Assembly: GCA_028622995.1 (NCBI GenBank)
Contig: JAJQJQ010000022.1
Coordinates: 2,480,001-2,544,000, forward strand
Origin: Panagrolaimus kolymaensis
Lineage: Eukaryota; Nematoda; Chromadorea; Rhabditida; Panagrolaimidae
Length of the DNA stretch: 64,000 nucleotides
Direction: 5' to 3'
The first letter of the stretch is position 1. The number at the start of each line of letters is the position of its first letter. Positions 50,403-63,321 of this stretch are shown in pieces. Below the pieces are notes generated by a model. It searched no databases and was not told where the DNA came from. It saw only the letters and a program-made list of their open reading frames with translations. Both the position numbers and the translations under genes were made by a program.

Positions 50403-52518
50403 TGTGATACTAAAAAATAAGAAATATATTTAGAAAAAAATATTAATTTTTTCAAAAAAGAGAGAAATTCGAGAAAGAAATCGAAGGAAGGAAGAAAAAT
50501 AGTTTTGAGTTGAAAAGAGTGTAATGCCTAAGTGTTAGTCTTTCGTGGCAAGAATTCTTTTTTGAATGTTCATCATCCTTTTTTAAGTTCATCCAATTTT
50601 AGAAGCACGTAAGTACATACATTGGCTTATTTTGTATTTTTCGGAGATTTATTTACAAAAAATGCTTACTTTTCAATAAAAGTCATTGAAAAAGAAGATA
50701 AAGGAGGAAGACATTTTTGTCGAGAAAGATCAATTTGAAATCAAGTTTTAAATCCTTTATTTACGTCGAAATACATTCTTTAAAAAATGTTCGTATCAAT
50801 CTTTGAAAAACAGTATACTCTAATTGTAAGCCTATAAATTAAAGACAAATGTTTAATGAATCACGTCAATGAGAAGCGTGATGTGAAGAAGAAGCAGGTT
50901 ATAAATTTTCCATGAAAAAAATGAATCATTTTAAATTTTCTTTGATAAGCTCAAATTTGCCAACTATTTTCCAAATAAAGGATAGGCTTCAATGACGATA
51001 ATAATACAACATGAATTTGTTTATTACCATTTACATACTGCATGATGTAATGTAAAAACAGTCATAAATAAGTTAATAGAACTTTGAGTTATAAAGGCAT
51101 ACCATCGTTTTTAATTGTATGTTTCGGAAATGAAACAATCATAGAGAAAAATACCGTAAAATTCCAAATATAATTTTTTCTAAATGAATTGCACCGAATT
51201 CAATAAATAATGAAAATACGATGAATTGAATCAAGATTATAAAATTATAAGAGAAGATTTGATAAACCCAAAATAAGTAATATAGCAAGATTGATAAGAC
51301 GCTTCATTTGAGTTGTTTTGTATCTTTTTTTGAGGTTAAGTACCAGCTCACGAGATATCCAATAAGGTGATAAGTATTTCAGGTCACTTATTAATAAGTT
51401 TACGGTATATGTTTTTGCTATTTTTTTTATGCTAATGAACCACATATTTTTGCAGACTTCTTTTTTGGATCGGTTAGTGGAATGAATCCTTTTAAATTTA
51501 TAGGCTCAACAATTTATTAAACTTCCACTTTTTTATGTAACATAGTTTTTTTCCCCCATGCATTGAAAATTGATTTAATAAAAATAATTGTTAGTGTAAA
51601 GGTCGTTGTTGTTATGATTTTTTCCTCTAAAATTTCCAGTTTTTATGCAATGCATCCTTCAACCTCCATTATTGCATTCTACTATATATTTTTTTCAAAA
51701 AAGCTCCATTCCAGTTGCCATTGACTTCTTTTGTTGTTTTCATACAAAAAATTTATTTATATTTTGGACCAGCAATAACAACCCCAACCAAACACAATAA
51801 ACATTGAATTTTTTTTCCTCGTGAAATTGGCAGAAATTTAATATGTTTTTGATCGAAAAAAATAGAGCTCTCAGAAGAAAAGAATTCAAAAAATTTGAAA
51901 AACATAATCTTTGATCCACCGGAACCTTTTGATCTAATATCATATCAACGCCGGAGGCAAGCCTCTTTTCGTGATATCATTTCCTTTTATGATTCATTTA
52001 AATATCTTTGTCAAATTTCTAATCTGACTCATTTCTTTTTTTTTTTATCTTTTTTGATTGTGTACGAAATTTGTTTCATTTTTTTTTTCTATCTTTCTCG
52101 ATGTATTTATTACCATCAATCATTGAATTTCCCATTGTTATCCCTTCTTCCTTTCCTTCATCATAGCTTTCGATGTTTTTTCTTTCAACCTTCATCTCCG
52201 CCCATTCTCTTTTTTATTCTGGTCATAGTCTTTACAAAAAAGGCATGTTTATAAATTGATTCTTTATCATTCGTTTTTTTTTGTTATGTTTGTCGATCGA
52301 CCTTTAGGTTCCGCTTTTCTTTTTCTCTTTTTTTTTGCCTATGGGTATTGATGTATTCGATCTTCAAGGTCGCGCTTCCTAAATTGTTTTACTCCTTTTT
52401 TTGAAACTATTTTTTTGGTTTGCTCACGTCGCAGCATTAAACTTTTGTCATTTTTTTTCTAGACAGTTTTATTTATTTATAATAATTTCGGATTAACTTT
52501 TAGTCTATAAAATAAATT
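50403..52518. other. Intergenic, divergent cct-3 and transthyretin-like genes
   Basis: 2.1 kb with no supportable gene. It should hold promoters for cct-3/epg-5 on the left and the transthyretin-like gene on the right. The stretch 51895-52500 is strongly T-rich with CTT/TTC runs. Confidence 0.5.
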
Positions 52519-53084
52519 ATGAAATCAGCTGTCATTATCTTTTTATTTGGAGCTTTCATTGCTACCTCATCTGCTGGTTTTCTTGGAATCGGTAAAACTC
52601 AATCTGCAGCTGTAACAGGAGTTTTAACTTGTAATGGACAACCTGCTGAAAATGTTAAGGTTAAACTTTATGACGAAGATCGCACAGATCTTGATGATTT
52701 AATGGATGAGGGAGTAACTGATTCCCAAGGACGATTCTTGCTTCGCGGACATGAAACCGAAGTCACTACCATTGACCCTAAACTTAATGTGTAAGTTTAA
52801 ATTTAAAAAAAAATAAGCCTTTATCTTTGATGAATGGATGTAACACCCAAATTCTTTTAGATACCACGATTGCAACGATGAAAATACTCCATGCCTTAAA
52901 AAATTCAGCGTTGTCATTCCCGATGATTTCATTAGCGAAGGTGAAACCCCAGCAAGAACTTTCAATGTGTAAGTTTCAGTTTAAAAAATTTTTAGGTTTG
53001 AAATAAGAAGAAATAATTTTTTTTAGTGGAGAATTGAACCTTGCTGGAACATTTTCTGGTGAAACCCGAGATTGTCTCAATTAA
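52519..53084 (+). CDS. Transthyretin-like (TTR) secreted protein
   Basis: Three exons (52519-52790, 52861-52968, 53027-53084) give 145 aa. Residues 1-19 form a signal peptide (MKSAVIIFLFGAFIATSSAG). The rest is the nematode TTR-like fold: AAVTGVLTCNGQPAENVKVK at the start, LYDEDRTDLDDLMDEGVTD, GRFLLRGHETEVTTIDPKLN, a CNDENTPCLKKF Cys pair, and GELNLAGTFSGETRDCLN at the end. Such proteins are secreted and abundant in nematodes. One member, C. elegans TTR-52, bridges apoptotic cells, but most have no known role, and none can be assigned here. Both introns are phase 2, splitting Val codons. Confidence 0.95.
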
Positions 53085-54847
53085 AAAAATACTCAATATT
53101 TTTTTCTAACATTTCCACTTTTTATTATCTTTTTTGCCTTTATGCTTATTATTTTTTTAACTAATAAAAAATACATACTTACATATTTATTTACAAGAAA
53201 ATTGAATAAATAGCAGGTGTTATTAGTTGCAAAATGTTGAAAACTTTTATTTTCCATAAGCAATTTTTTTTTCAGCTTGTGAGAAAAATTCTGGTGCATT
53301 TTTTAAAATGTAGTTAGTTGTCACGTATTTGAGCTTTTCTGTTAAACTTTTCATTTTTTTGTACCTGAGAATTTTTTTTTCACAGAGAAAAACAACTAAA
53401 ATAACTTTGGAACTTTATTCTTGATGATTTTGGAGTATATATAAAACACAAAAATTAGTTAAAATGAGTTTTGATATTTTACTTCTAGTAATCATTGTCT
53501 TCTATTGGACCCAGCAAATAATTCAACCAAAAACTGACTGGATCGAGTTTATAAATTTTAGACATTTCTTTTTTATATTATGTTTTTTTTCTTTTTCTAT
53601 TTTTCTTAATTTTAAAAGCAAAACATGCTCATAATTTAATCAGCAAAAAGCTTCTAACAAATTTCCCTCATAATAAATAATGTATTTTCATTGATTTCTG
53701 ATCATTATTATTGTTCTCATACAAATGTTTTTTTAATCATGTCTATCCGGAAAGCGTTTACGGTAACATTATTAATTTTAAAATTGAGTCACTTTATAGT
53801 GGAAAAATGAATGAAACCTTTTCCCTACATTTTTTAACTTATAAAGCTTGGTACAAATTTTAATTAAAATATTTTTTGTTTTAATTTTATGGTTTAAATA
53901 ATTTCAAAATTTTGTTACAAAGCTTTCATTTTCTAAAATTAGATATTCTATTTTTGCGTTACATCATTTTTAAATTCTTCTGTCATACAGACATAAATAA
54001 CGATAATAATTTCCTCTTCTTAGCTATTTTTAGCGTAATTACTTTCAGGGTCAGAGTATTGCTTTCTTTCTTTTTATTTGGCTGTAATTTTAGGGTGTAA
54101 ATAAAAAGAATAAGATAGTTAGTTGTTTTACTTGGTTCATTGATATTAAATTTTGAGATGTAATATTAAAATACAAAAATTTCTCTATGGCTGGCACGTT
54201 TTCCGAAAAGCGTTAAAACTGCCATTTATTCTTTATTATTATTTATGTAAATGATACCTTTGAATTTCATTTTTTTAAATTTTTCATAACGTTACAACCT
54301 TCGGACGAGGAACAATTTTTGTTACAACCTCCAAAAACTATGGTTCTTCAAAAGTAAAAAAGGCATTTTTTCCAAAACTTTTTTATTACAAAAAACTTAG
54401 AGGGTTAATTAATTTTTATGATAAAATTACAAAGTATAAAACTCAATTGCTTTTTTTATTATTTCCGTGAGGGTTGAGTTGCTCACCTGCTCCCAAAAAA
54501 AGTCAAAGATAAAAGAAAACTTGCTTACCGTATTTTAAAGCAGTGAATTTAATTTATTTTGCTACTTGGAGCTCCCACTTTTTTTTGCTAAAAATTTTAA
54601 TTGTTTACATTTTAAAATTCTTTAAGTTAAAAAAATATATAATTTGCTTCACATTGACGTTTTTTGCTTGTGATCATTGAATGCTTAAAAATTCATAAAA
54701 GTTTTTTTATACCATAAATGTTTTATCACTTTGTTTTTAGCTTCTATTTTAAAATTAAATTTTTTTTAGTCAATTCAAGCCATATTTTGAAAAGAAAAAC
54801 AAGTGAATAATTCTCCTCGTGGTTTTTTACAAAAAGTACGTTTACAC
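53085..54847. other. Intergenic, transthyretin-like to SRAB
   Basis: About 1.8 kb without a recognisable gene. Contains the 3' UTR of the transthyretin-like gene and the presumed SRAB promoter. Confidence 0.5.
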
Positions 54848-56286
54848 ATGTCGAATGCAAGCAGCGATTGTGATCTTGCGGCTGCAGTTGCTCGAAATTA
54901 TGAAGTTGTAATTTCTCATTTATTAATTTTATTATTTGATTTTATCAGTTTCATTATATTAGGAACATATATTTGGATTTTAATTCGAATAAAATCAATC
55001 CACCAAAATGTTCGAGCAATTAATTTAAGTATTGGAATTGGATATTTTTTAAGAAATGTTTATACAACTTATCGATCAGGTGTTAAAATATTTTTAGTTA
55101 TTTTTGTAAGTTTTTATTTATCATCATCTTTCTGTGAATATTTCTAAAAATACATACGTGGGAGATTAGTAAAATGTTTACACCTGTTACAAGTAAAGGA
55201 GGCGTTAATGTTAAGCAATTATTTATAAGTTGCTTTACACAATAATATCATTGTTTACTTCCTTCTAAAAAAAGTCAAGGAAATAACCATTAGTTTAAAT
55301 GACCATAATGTTTTTGTGTAAATACTTATTATTTCCTGACTTTTGTGCCTTACCCCAATACATCAACATTACTTTTATTTTAGGCTACAAATCCTTGCTT
55401 GTTCCAAGAGGAACTAATCAAATGTTCCATTGAATCCACTATTGGAAGATTTCCAATAAATGCAGCTTTGGTTGCAAGTAACGTGGCAGTTGTGGAAAGA
55501 TTAGCTGCAACAGTATTTTATCAACATTATGAAAGATATAATTTTTTATTTCTTTCCATTGCAATTGGTGTCTTTCCGGTAAGCAATTGCCATTTATTCA
55601 ATAACCTATTATTTATTCCTTTTTTCTTTTTGCAGTGGGTGTATCAAGCTTTAACAAGCTTTTCATCGATAATGGATTCATTAAAAAAGAAATCGGTTAT
55701 ATTAACATACTGTAGCTCATTAAATAGTATTGGAATAAAGATTGACGCTTTTATTAGTAATGTAAGCTTTACAACGATAGCGGCACTTATAATTGCAATA
55801 ATAATTTATGTTATAAATAAAAGAATTAAAAAATTTTCTGCTCAAATTTCTGGTGGTCGCCATATTAGTGTGGAATTTCAAAGAAAAGAAAATCTTCAAT
55901 TCACCAAAGTTATTGCAGCTCAAATAGTTGGATTATTAATTGCATATTTTTTAAATGCATTTATCGCGTTTTTTATTGCTAATACTAAATATGAAGAGTT
56001 GACTACTTTTGTCATTCATAAGGTAACTAACTTATTCTTAGAACTTTGTATTGTAACTTTAATAAAATTTTAGGAGTTTGGAAGTCTTTGCTTTCCCATT
56101 TATGCTTCGGTTCATGCCATTACCGCACTCATTGTTTCCCCAACTTTGAGAACAAAATATTTTGCAACAGGGATAATGAAAAAATTAACTGGATGCTTCA
56201 AACCTCAAAAATGCTTTAATACTCAAATCTCTCCATTAGCGACACCAGAAGATTATTTCCGATATTATGAAACTCAATGGTCGTAA
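54848..56286 (+). CDS. Serpentine chemoreceptor, SRAB family
   Basis: Four exons (54848-55105, 55384-55578, 55636-56022, 56074-56286) join in phase into 350 aa with seven hydrophobic segments. Family features: a short N-terminus with Cys (SSDCDLA), TM1 LLILLFDFISFIILGTYIWI, an extracellular Cys in NPCLFQ, the TM3 block ALVASNVAVVERLAATVF, and the TM7 block ASVHAITALIVSPTLRTKYF typical of the SRA/SRAB group. These are nematode-specific receptors mostly expressed in chemosensory neurons; ligand unknown. The ATG at 54848 was chosen; the frame extends upstream only to a GTG. The gene ends 107 bp from the end of the Rab-like gene on the other strand. Confidence 0.88.
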
Positions 56287-56393
56287 ATATACTTTGAACT
56301 TATTATGTATATTTAAATTTTTTTTATTAATAAATTTTCATATTTACTTTCCTTGTGGATAACTTCCATTATTATTATTTTAGAGCTTTATTT

Positions 56394-57208
56394 TTAACAA
56401 CATTTTTTACGCGGTTTTTCATCATTTAGAGATTCAAAACGTTCAAATGGAATTTGAACTGCGGAATTAATTGAAAATTTCTTTTTTAAACATTCATTTG
56501 CAATTTCAGCAGTTTTTTGAAAAAGTGGTTCTACTCCTTCTCCCGTAGCTGCTGAGACTTCAAAAATATTTAATTCAAACTTTTTAGCCAATATTTGAGC
56601 ATCCGTTAGTGATACTTCCCTGCAAAACAAAAACGTTTTGAAATATGTATGAATGAGATTTCTGTTTTTTGGCCTTTAACAAATAGTAGCAACTATTGAT
56701 AAGAAAGAAGGAACAACAAACAGAAACTAACCGTTGATTGCCTAAATCAATTTTCATTCCAACTAAAACTATTGATGGTTGCTTTGTGGTGTGGCGCTTA
56801 ACATAATCAATCCAAAATGGAATTCCATCAAAAGTTTTTCGATCTGTAAAATTAATTTCATATTTATTCTTTTTGGTAATAGCGCTAACTTGAAACATCA
56901 TAAACTAATAAAACCGCACAACAATCTCTAAGATATGAAGGTAATAAAGCTCGAAATCTTTCTTGTCCAGCAGTATCCCATAATTGCAGTCGCACATATT
57001 CACCATTTTTTAAATTAACAAATTTTGAATGAAAATCAATTCCAACAGTAAAATTATAATCTTGAACAAAAATATTAAATAAAAATTTAGATAATAATGC
57101 CGTTTTTCCAACTTAAAATTTTAATATTTAAAGTAATAGATTTATATCATAATACTTACCACTTGCATCACCAGCAACTACCACTTTAGCTTTATCTGCC
57201 ATTGACAT
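56394..57208 (-). CDS. Divergent Rab6-like small GTPase
   Basis: Four exons (57208-57160, 57111-56890, 56843-56732, 56619-56394) join in phase into 202 aa. It has the P-loop GDASVGKT (13-20), a Rab6-like switch region (FTVGIDF; VRLQLWDTAGQERFR, 56-70; PSYLRD, 74-79) and a C-terminal double Cys for geranylgeranylation (RKKCC). Rab6 works in Golgi and endosome-to-Golgi transport. Two nucleotide-specificity motifs deviate: the NKxD motif reads MKID (120-123), and the SAK motif reads SAA (150-152). The P-loop and WDTAGQE are intact, so the protein may still bind nucleotide with changed affinity or exchange rate. The Rab6 relationship rests on the switch region only. Confidence 0.88.
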
Positions 57209-59627
57209 GATGACCATTTAATACAACATTCACACACAATTAAACACGTGATTTAAAATGTTAAAATTTTGAAATATCGAATCATTATAATTGTTGAAGC
57301 AAGAAAAAAAAAACCAAGAAACTTTGCGATAAGAAAAGGAGTTGTTGTTATTTCTCTTCAAAGAATGAAAAAGCAACAAGCATCTTTTTATTTTGATGCC
57401 TCATCGACCTCGTTCGTTTGTTTCCCATTGTTTTATGTAAAAGATTTGATAGAAAAAAGCAATGATATTATTGAAGCGTTTAAAAAATATTTTGCAAGCT
57501 TTAATATCTTCGAAATAAGATTCCATAGATTTTATATTTATTGAAAAATTAAGATAAATATTGTAAGCAAACATATACGATTGAAGAAAAATTATGTCAT
57601 TCTTTATATCGTTCTTTAAGAAGTACACAAACCATAATAATTATGCAAGTATTCTAATTTCAACTTTCTGGCTTTAATTTCTTTTCCATTGTTCAAATTT
57701 AACTTTATTTTCTTCAAACAAGTCAGCACAGATAGCAAACTTAAAAAATTGTTTTCACATCAATACTTTTGTTTATTTTCTCTTTTTAACTTTCCAAATG
57801 AGGGAAATTATTTTTAACCAAATTTGTGATAACAACGACCAATCAATCAAGCCGTTCTGAAATAGTATTTAATATGTTTGGTTTGCTATTTTAATGCTCA
57901 AAAAATAAAAATTTTATTTAAAAATAAACTACTTTTTAGAATATTTTTTGTTTTGTCTTATTCTTCTTTTTTTTAAAGACGTCGGTCATTTTATTTTTTT
58001 CTTCTTGACGGAGGTCAAGAAGTAAAAGGCAGGAAGAATAAGAAGATTGACGAAGATAGACGAGGATGGATGGTTAGTTAGTTGCGTTACGTTATTCATC
58101 ATCATTCATTTTTGTGGAAATGAGAAAAAAATACATAGTATTCATTTTTTAAAGGCGTGGTTTTTCATTCTGCCTGCGCACACTAATTTTATGGTTGGCT
58201 TCTGAGGTATTTGAAAAAAAAAATGGTAAAAGGAAAAAAGATGTTCCAATTATTTTACCATGGTAGAATCCACAAAAAAATGGATGGATCCTTTTTTTTT
58301 TGATTGTTGTTGTCCTTGGAAAAAATCTATGAAATAGCCGCGTCTATATTTTTTTTTAGTCTCCTTGTTCACTCATTTATTTCGTGTTGGTTAGAATTGA
58401 AAAAAAACGAGGCTATTCAAAAAAAAAAAAATGGAATGAAGCAAGTCAAAAATGAGGCGGCGGGTATTTCATACATAAGGTAGAGTAATAGACAAAAAGA
58501 CAACGCCCCGTGGCGGCAGCAACAGTGGCGGCGGCGACCGACAGTTTCATTTTCATTTTTAAAATATTGATTGAAAGAAAATGCGCAGGTGCGTTTTTGT
58601 CTTGTTCGTTGTTCGTGCACATACATTAAAAGAGACTTCGTTTTTTTTTGACGCGTGTGGCGATGGATGGTGGTTGCCTAGTAAAAAATGAGAAAAAAAT
58701 AAAAAGGGACATAATAATAACATATGTGCGTCCCATCATCAAAAGAAAAGGTGGTAGTTTTGCTTGTGACTTTTTTCTTCTTCTTTTTTTCCCACAAATT
58801 TGTTCATCATCATCATTCCATCGATGGAAACATCGATGAATTTATTTTATATGAGCCATCAACCACACTCGTGTCGTTGTGTATAATACACACAGTAATC
58901 AAGCATCTCTCTTTTTTTCGTCAACTGAAAAAATTTTCTTTTGTTATTTGATTTTTTGTTTGCAAATAAAAAGAAACAAAAAGTGAAACCTTTTTTTTTT
59001 AAAAATTTATGGACACAGCTGATAATAAATATCCTCTAGTTTTAGTTTCTTCCGCCTTATGTTATCCATTCTTTTTTCTGTTTAACTCTATTGTATCCAT
59101 CGTTTTTTTTTTGCTTCCACTTCTGAAACAATTTGAGAAAAAAAGTATTTCGAAACCTGTAGTATGTATATGTATGAGCTACTAAAAAGCTCTAAATCCC
59201 CTCTTCACTCATCTCTCATCTCATATCCATCGTTCATGTTGTTGAATCTTCTTTTCTCCTCATTTCAGTTCATTTTATTGTTTGCATACATACATTCGTG
59301 TTGTTGATGATGCTCATCCTACTTTTACAATTACTATACCTTACACTTGATTTTTTTAGGAAATAAAAACTAGCCTCATATCCATCATCATAATTATCCT
59401 GATTTTTTTGGGAAGAAGCAAAGAAGGTAATGTAGCTTTTGCTTCAACCTTTTTCTCAACCTTCCTTTTTCAATAAGCATTTTTAATATTTTTTATTTTT
59501 TTTATTTTTCAAAATATTTCAACACAAAAGAATCAAAAATTGTTTGCATTTTTGATCAGTGGAAAATATAAAATATTATTGATATTTATTTGAATCATTT
59601 TTTAAATTCAACCTGAGCGAAAGCGTG
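57209..59627. other. Intergenic, divergent Rab6-like and Rab11-FIP genes
   Basis: 2.4 kb with no supportable exon. A GC-rich patch at about 58450-58545 (GGCGGCAGCAACAGTGGCGG) stands out and could be a promoter of the Rab11-FIP gene. Elsewhere T-rich, with CATCATCAT runs near 58805. Confidence 0.5.
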
Positions 59628-62600
59628 ATGGCACGCATTTTTGAATCACTCAATGACATGGTAAGTTTCCATTTCATTTTTTTCCATTTTTTTTCAAATC
59701 TCGCAACAAATAAAAGCGCAAAAGCAAATTTTCTTTTTTTCTTCAAAAGGATGCCTGAGGGAAGCGAGCGATTCATATTTATGTATGTATTTGATTTCAT
59801 CCTCCTCGATTTCGTTTTTCTCAAAAATACTTTGACTCACTTTTTCTTTGAAAAAAAAGAGAAGAAAAAAAGAATTCAAAAATGGAACATAAAAAACGCT
59901 TTAAAGTTGGTTTTTTTAGTGTTGTTTCTTTTTTTCTTTAAAACAAAGTTTGTTGAGTTTAAAAAAATTGCAAGAAATAACTATGCGCATTTTTGTGGGG
60001 TGTTTGTGGGTGTGACGTGGATCCTTCATTTTTTAGTTGTTGTATTGCAATTTTCATGTCATTTTTGAATGTTTCGTAACACAAATTGAAAGAAAAGAGA
60101 TCAATCAGCCTCATTAAAAAAAGCAGCTTGCTAACTTTATGAGTGACATATGCTCCAAGCGATGGAGGGAAACAAAGTTTTTTTTAATTTGGATGTGAGA
60201 AAATAATTATTTGCAAAAATTCTAATGTTGTCTTTTTTTCTTTTTTTACTGCTTCGATTGTTGTTCGTTCCTTTGAAAACCGCACTTGTAAAGTATTATA
60301 TAAAAAAAATAAACCTTTGAAATTTATTTTTTGTTTATTTTGATGCCATGGAAACGGTGATTGAAATGTTTTTTTCTTTTCGCGTGTTTTTAGAACAAAA
60401 AAACATAACTTCATCGCCATAGAATTTTTAGTTCTCGTATTTGTCAAAAATATACGTACTCCTGCTGTTTTTTTAAATATTACTTTTTTACTTTGGTTTT
60501 TTATTTGTACTTCCTCACACAAAATTTAATTAACTTGTTTGAATGGTTCACAAATTTAACAAATTAACAGCAGTATTCCTTTAACGTGATAAAAGGTATT
60601 GAACCTGTCTGCTCTTTTTTGAAAAATACGGTGTTCACAAATTAGAAAATTTTTGGAACTTAACTAACCCAATTACTGAAACAATTCATTTTAATTATTT
60701 TGACAAATCAGTGAGTGTTTTAAAAATTCCCGATCATTTTATATCCGTTGCTATTTTAAAAAAAGATCTAATTAAACCCACATGTTAAACAAAATGATTT
60801 TAACTCGAACTTTTTTGTATTTTTAGTTTGTATACTTACTTACTCATCTTCCTCTCCACTTGATTGTTTCAAAGTTTATTTTATCTTTCTTTTGTTTTTT
60901 TTTTTTGTTTTTAAAATCAAACATTACTTTTTCACTTTTTTGAATTTAATTCTAAAGCTACAAACATACAAAAACAATATTATAAAAAGAAAAGAGAAGA
61001 ACCACATTTTATTTATTATCTCTCTTTTTCTCTTTTTTTTTGTTTTGTTTTTAAAATATGTTTTGAATTTTAATCACTTTTTTTCACCCTTTTTTTTCAA
61101 CCGTTTATTTTCAAAGCCTCTTTTCCTTGAATAAAAAAAACTAAGTTGGCCGTTTATCTTTTCAGTTCATCCTCCATTTTTTTTATTGTTGTTTGCTAAC
61201 AATTGCATCGCTGCTTCTTATTCTTCCGGTCATTCAGAAGAGCCAAGATCCACCACTTTTTATTTATTTGCTAAAAAGCACCATTTTCGGAGTGCAAGGA
61301 AAATAAAAAAAAATAAATATATGGAGTAGAGACACGCCAAATGTCACGGATAGTTTTTGTCGGCGCCGGCGACTTCTTGGCCCTCTTGACTAATGCGCTG
61401 TCAACGGCCCCTCTGGGGATTTGCGCTTTTTTTCTTCACTTTTCCCCTCTTTTTTTTCTCGAGTTCGATCGAGTCTGACACTTTGTTTTTCCTTGGATAT
61501 GGATAGATATTATATGTGTGCAAATTAGGAAGAAATTCTTTGACGCTTGTGTTAAGAATTTAATTAACAAAAGTTTTATTTTTATAGGAACCTTCATCGA
61601 ACGGTATGCGATTAACGTCATCGCCAACTTCAGCTTCAGTAGCTTCAAGGCTTTATGCGGGTGGTCAACAAAGAAGTTCAAGGCGTACATCATTTAGCTC
61701 AGAACCAGATATTCTTGGAAGTGATAATGATATTCATTCAGAATTTTCTGATGTATCTTCCCATGTTACAATGCTAACCAAAACTATTACGGATATGCAA
61801 GAAAAACAAAATGCTGCATCAGAAGAACGTTCGAGGTTAAAAACTGAGAATGCACTTTTGCAACAGCGTTTAGTTACAATGGAAGAACAACAGCATCTTT
61901 CAGAACAAAGGTAAATAAATATAAATAATAACTTTTTCTATGATTCCATTGTTTTTTTGTTTGTTTGATTGATTTATGGATTAACAAATTTTTTATTTGT
62001 TTTTTAGGTGGAAAGAAAAATTCGAAGATGAAAAACGTCGATCTAAAGATACAATAGATCGATATGAACGTGAAAAAGAATTGGATGCTTTAAAAGTTAA
62101 ATTTGAGATCGAAGTAAGTATTTATTTATTTTTTGTTTACCCATACAAAAAAAAAAGAAAAACCACGAGAGTATTATTTGAGAATGAAAAAAATAACGGT
62201 TGATGTCAGCGAATGAGAATTAGTAATAAAAAAAATGCAATCACTTTCCCCATTTTTTGTTCAATCAAAAAAAAACTCACGAACTAAATTTTTTTATGTG
62301 TGTGAATTAATTGCATCGACATTTTTTTATTTGCCTAATTTAAATTATTTTATGGCCTTTTAATTTTAAAATGAAAAAATATTACGAAGAAACAAAAAAA
62401 AATAAGAGAACCCTTTATTTGACAAACAAACAAAAAAAAGGTTTTTTGCGAAGTACTTTTATTAGGCTGCCAAATTCCAAATTGTTTTTTACCATTACGG
62501 CAATGCTATTCTGTAAAACAATACTAAAAAATTTAACTTACATTTTTGAAATTCGTAGCTTCATTTATAATTGATTTTTCGTTAAATTTAAAATCACTTA

Positions 62601-63321
62601 ACGGTGGTTGTTTCGTAATTGTATGACCTTAAAAATATATTTCAACTTTTCTAATCAAATCGAATTATTACCGCTCAATTGACCTCCTTTATTTTTATAG
62701 GGAACTCAACGTGAAAATGAGGCATTAAAAAAGAAATTAGAATCAACCAATGATGAAGTAACAAAATTGCAAAAGAAAAACCGAGAATTACAAATTCAAC
62801 TTGAGGAAGCTCTTATGCATGTCGAAGATTTAGAAGCAGAAAGAAATGAAATAAAGCAGGAATTTGAGCAATATAAATTAGAAGCACAAAATAACATTGA
62901 AAATTCATCTGAGTTATTAGAGGAATTAACTCGACAAACTGATGAACTTCAAAGGCAAGGAGGTCATCCAAGGCAAGGGTCACTTGCGGATCAAATGATG
63001 AATTTAGAAGAAGAAATAGATCATTTAAAACAAGAAAATAAAGAATTGAGAAGACATAATGAAGATCTTCAATCTCAAATACTTCATGATTCCGTGGCTC
63101 GCGGTCGAGTGCTTCTTCAAGATGGCCTTTCATTGGCTGATGAAATGAATACCATGGACAATGCGGAGTTGATGAATGCTTTAAAAGATCAAGAACTTGA
63201 TAATCAAAAATTACGTCAATATATTAATGGAATATTGATGAGAGTAATTGAAAGGCATCCAGAGATTCTTGAAATTAAGGATGAAGACCTTACTCAAGAT
63301 CATCCAAATAATTCAAGCTGA
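59628..63321 (+). CDS. Class II Rab11-family interacting protein (FIP3/FIP4/Nuf-like), to first stop
   Basis: Exons 59628-59660, 61588-61910, 62008-62113 and 62701-63321 join in phase into 360 aa. FIP3/4 (Drosophila Nuf) link Rab11 recycling endosomes to cytoskeletal motors and act in cytokinesis. The N-terminal exon is short (MARIFESLNDM); its frame stays open upstream for about 15 codons with coding-like sequence, so a longer first exon may exist. A Ser-rich region follows, then a long coiled coil (about 60-300), and the Rab11-binding domain LMNALKDQELDNQKLRQYIN...RHPEILEI (about 309-346). The frame ends at a UGA (63319-63321) but continues open to 63567 (separate entry). The first intron is 1.9 kb. 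Confidence 0.88.
59661..61587 (+). other. Long first intron of the Rab11-FIP gene
   Basis: 1.9 kb, T-rich. A short GC-rich block (61357-61430, with GGCGCCGGCG) differs sharply from its surroundings and might be an alternative promoter or untranslated exon; a shorter protein could then begin at the Met at 61606. No phased coding exon seen. Confidence 0.4.

Noticed and set aside
51895..52254. 119-aa open frame upstream of the transthyretin-like gene
   Set aside because: Phe/Leu-rich translation of a T-rich tract; not a plausible membrane protein, and no supporting splice sites.
59625..60068. 147-aa frame running on past the first Rab11-FIP exon
   Set aside because: Only the first 11 codons are coding; a GTAAGT donor at 59661 ends the exon, and the rest is T-rich intron.
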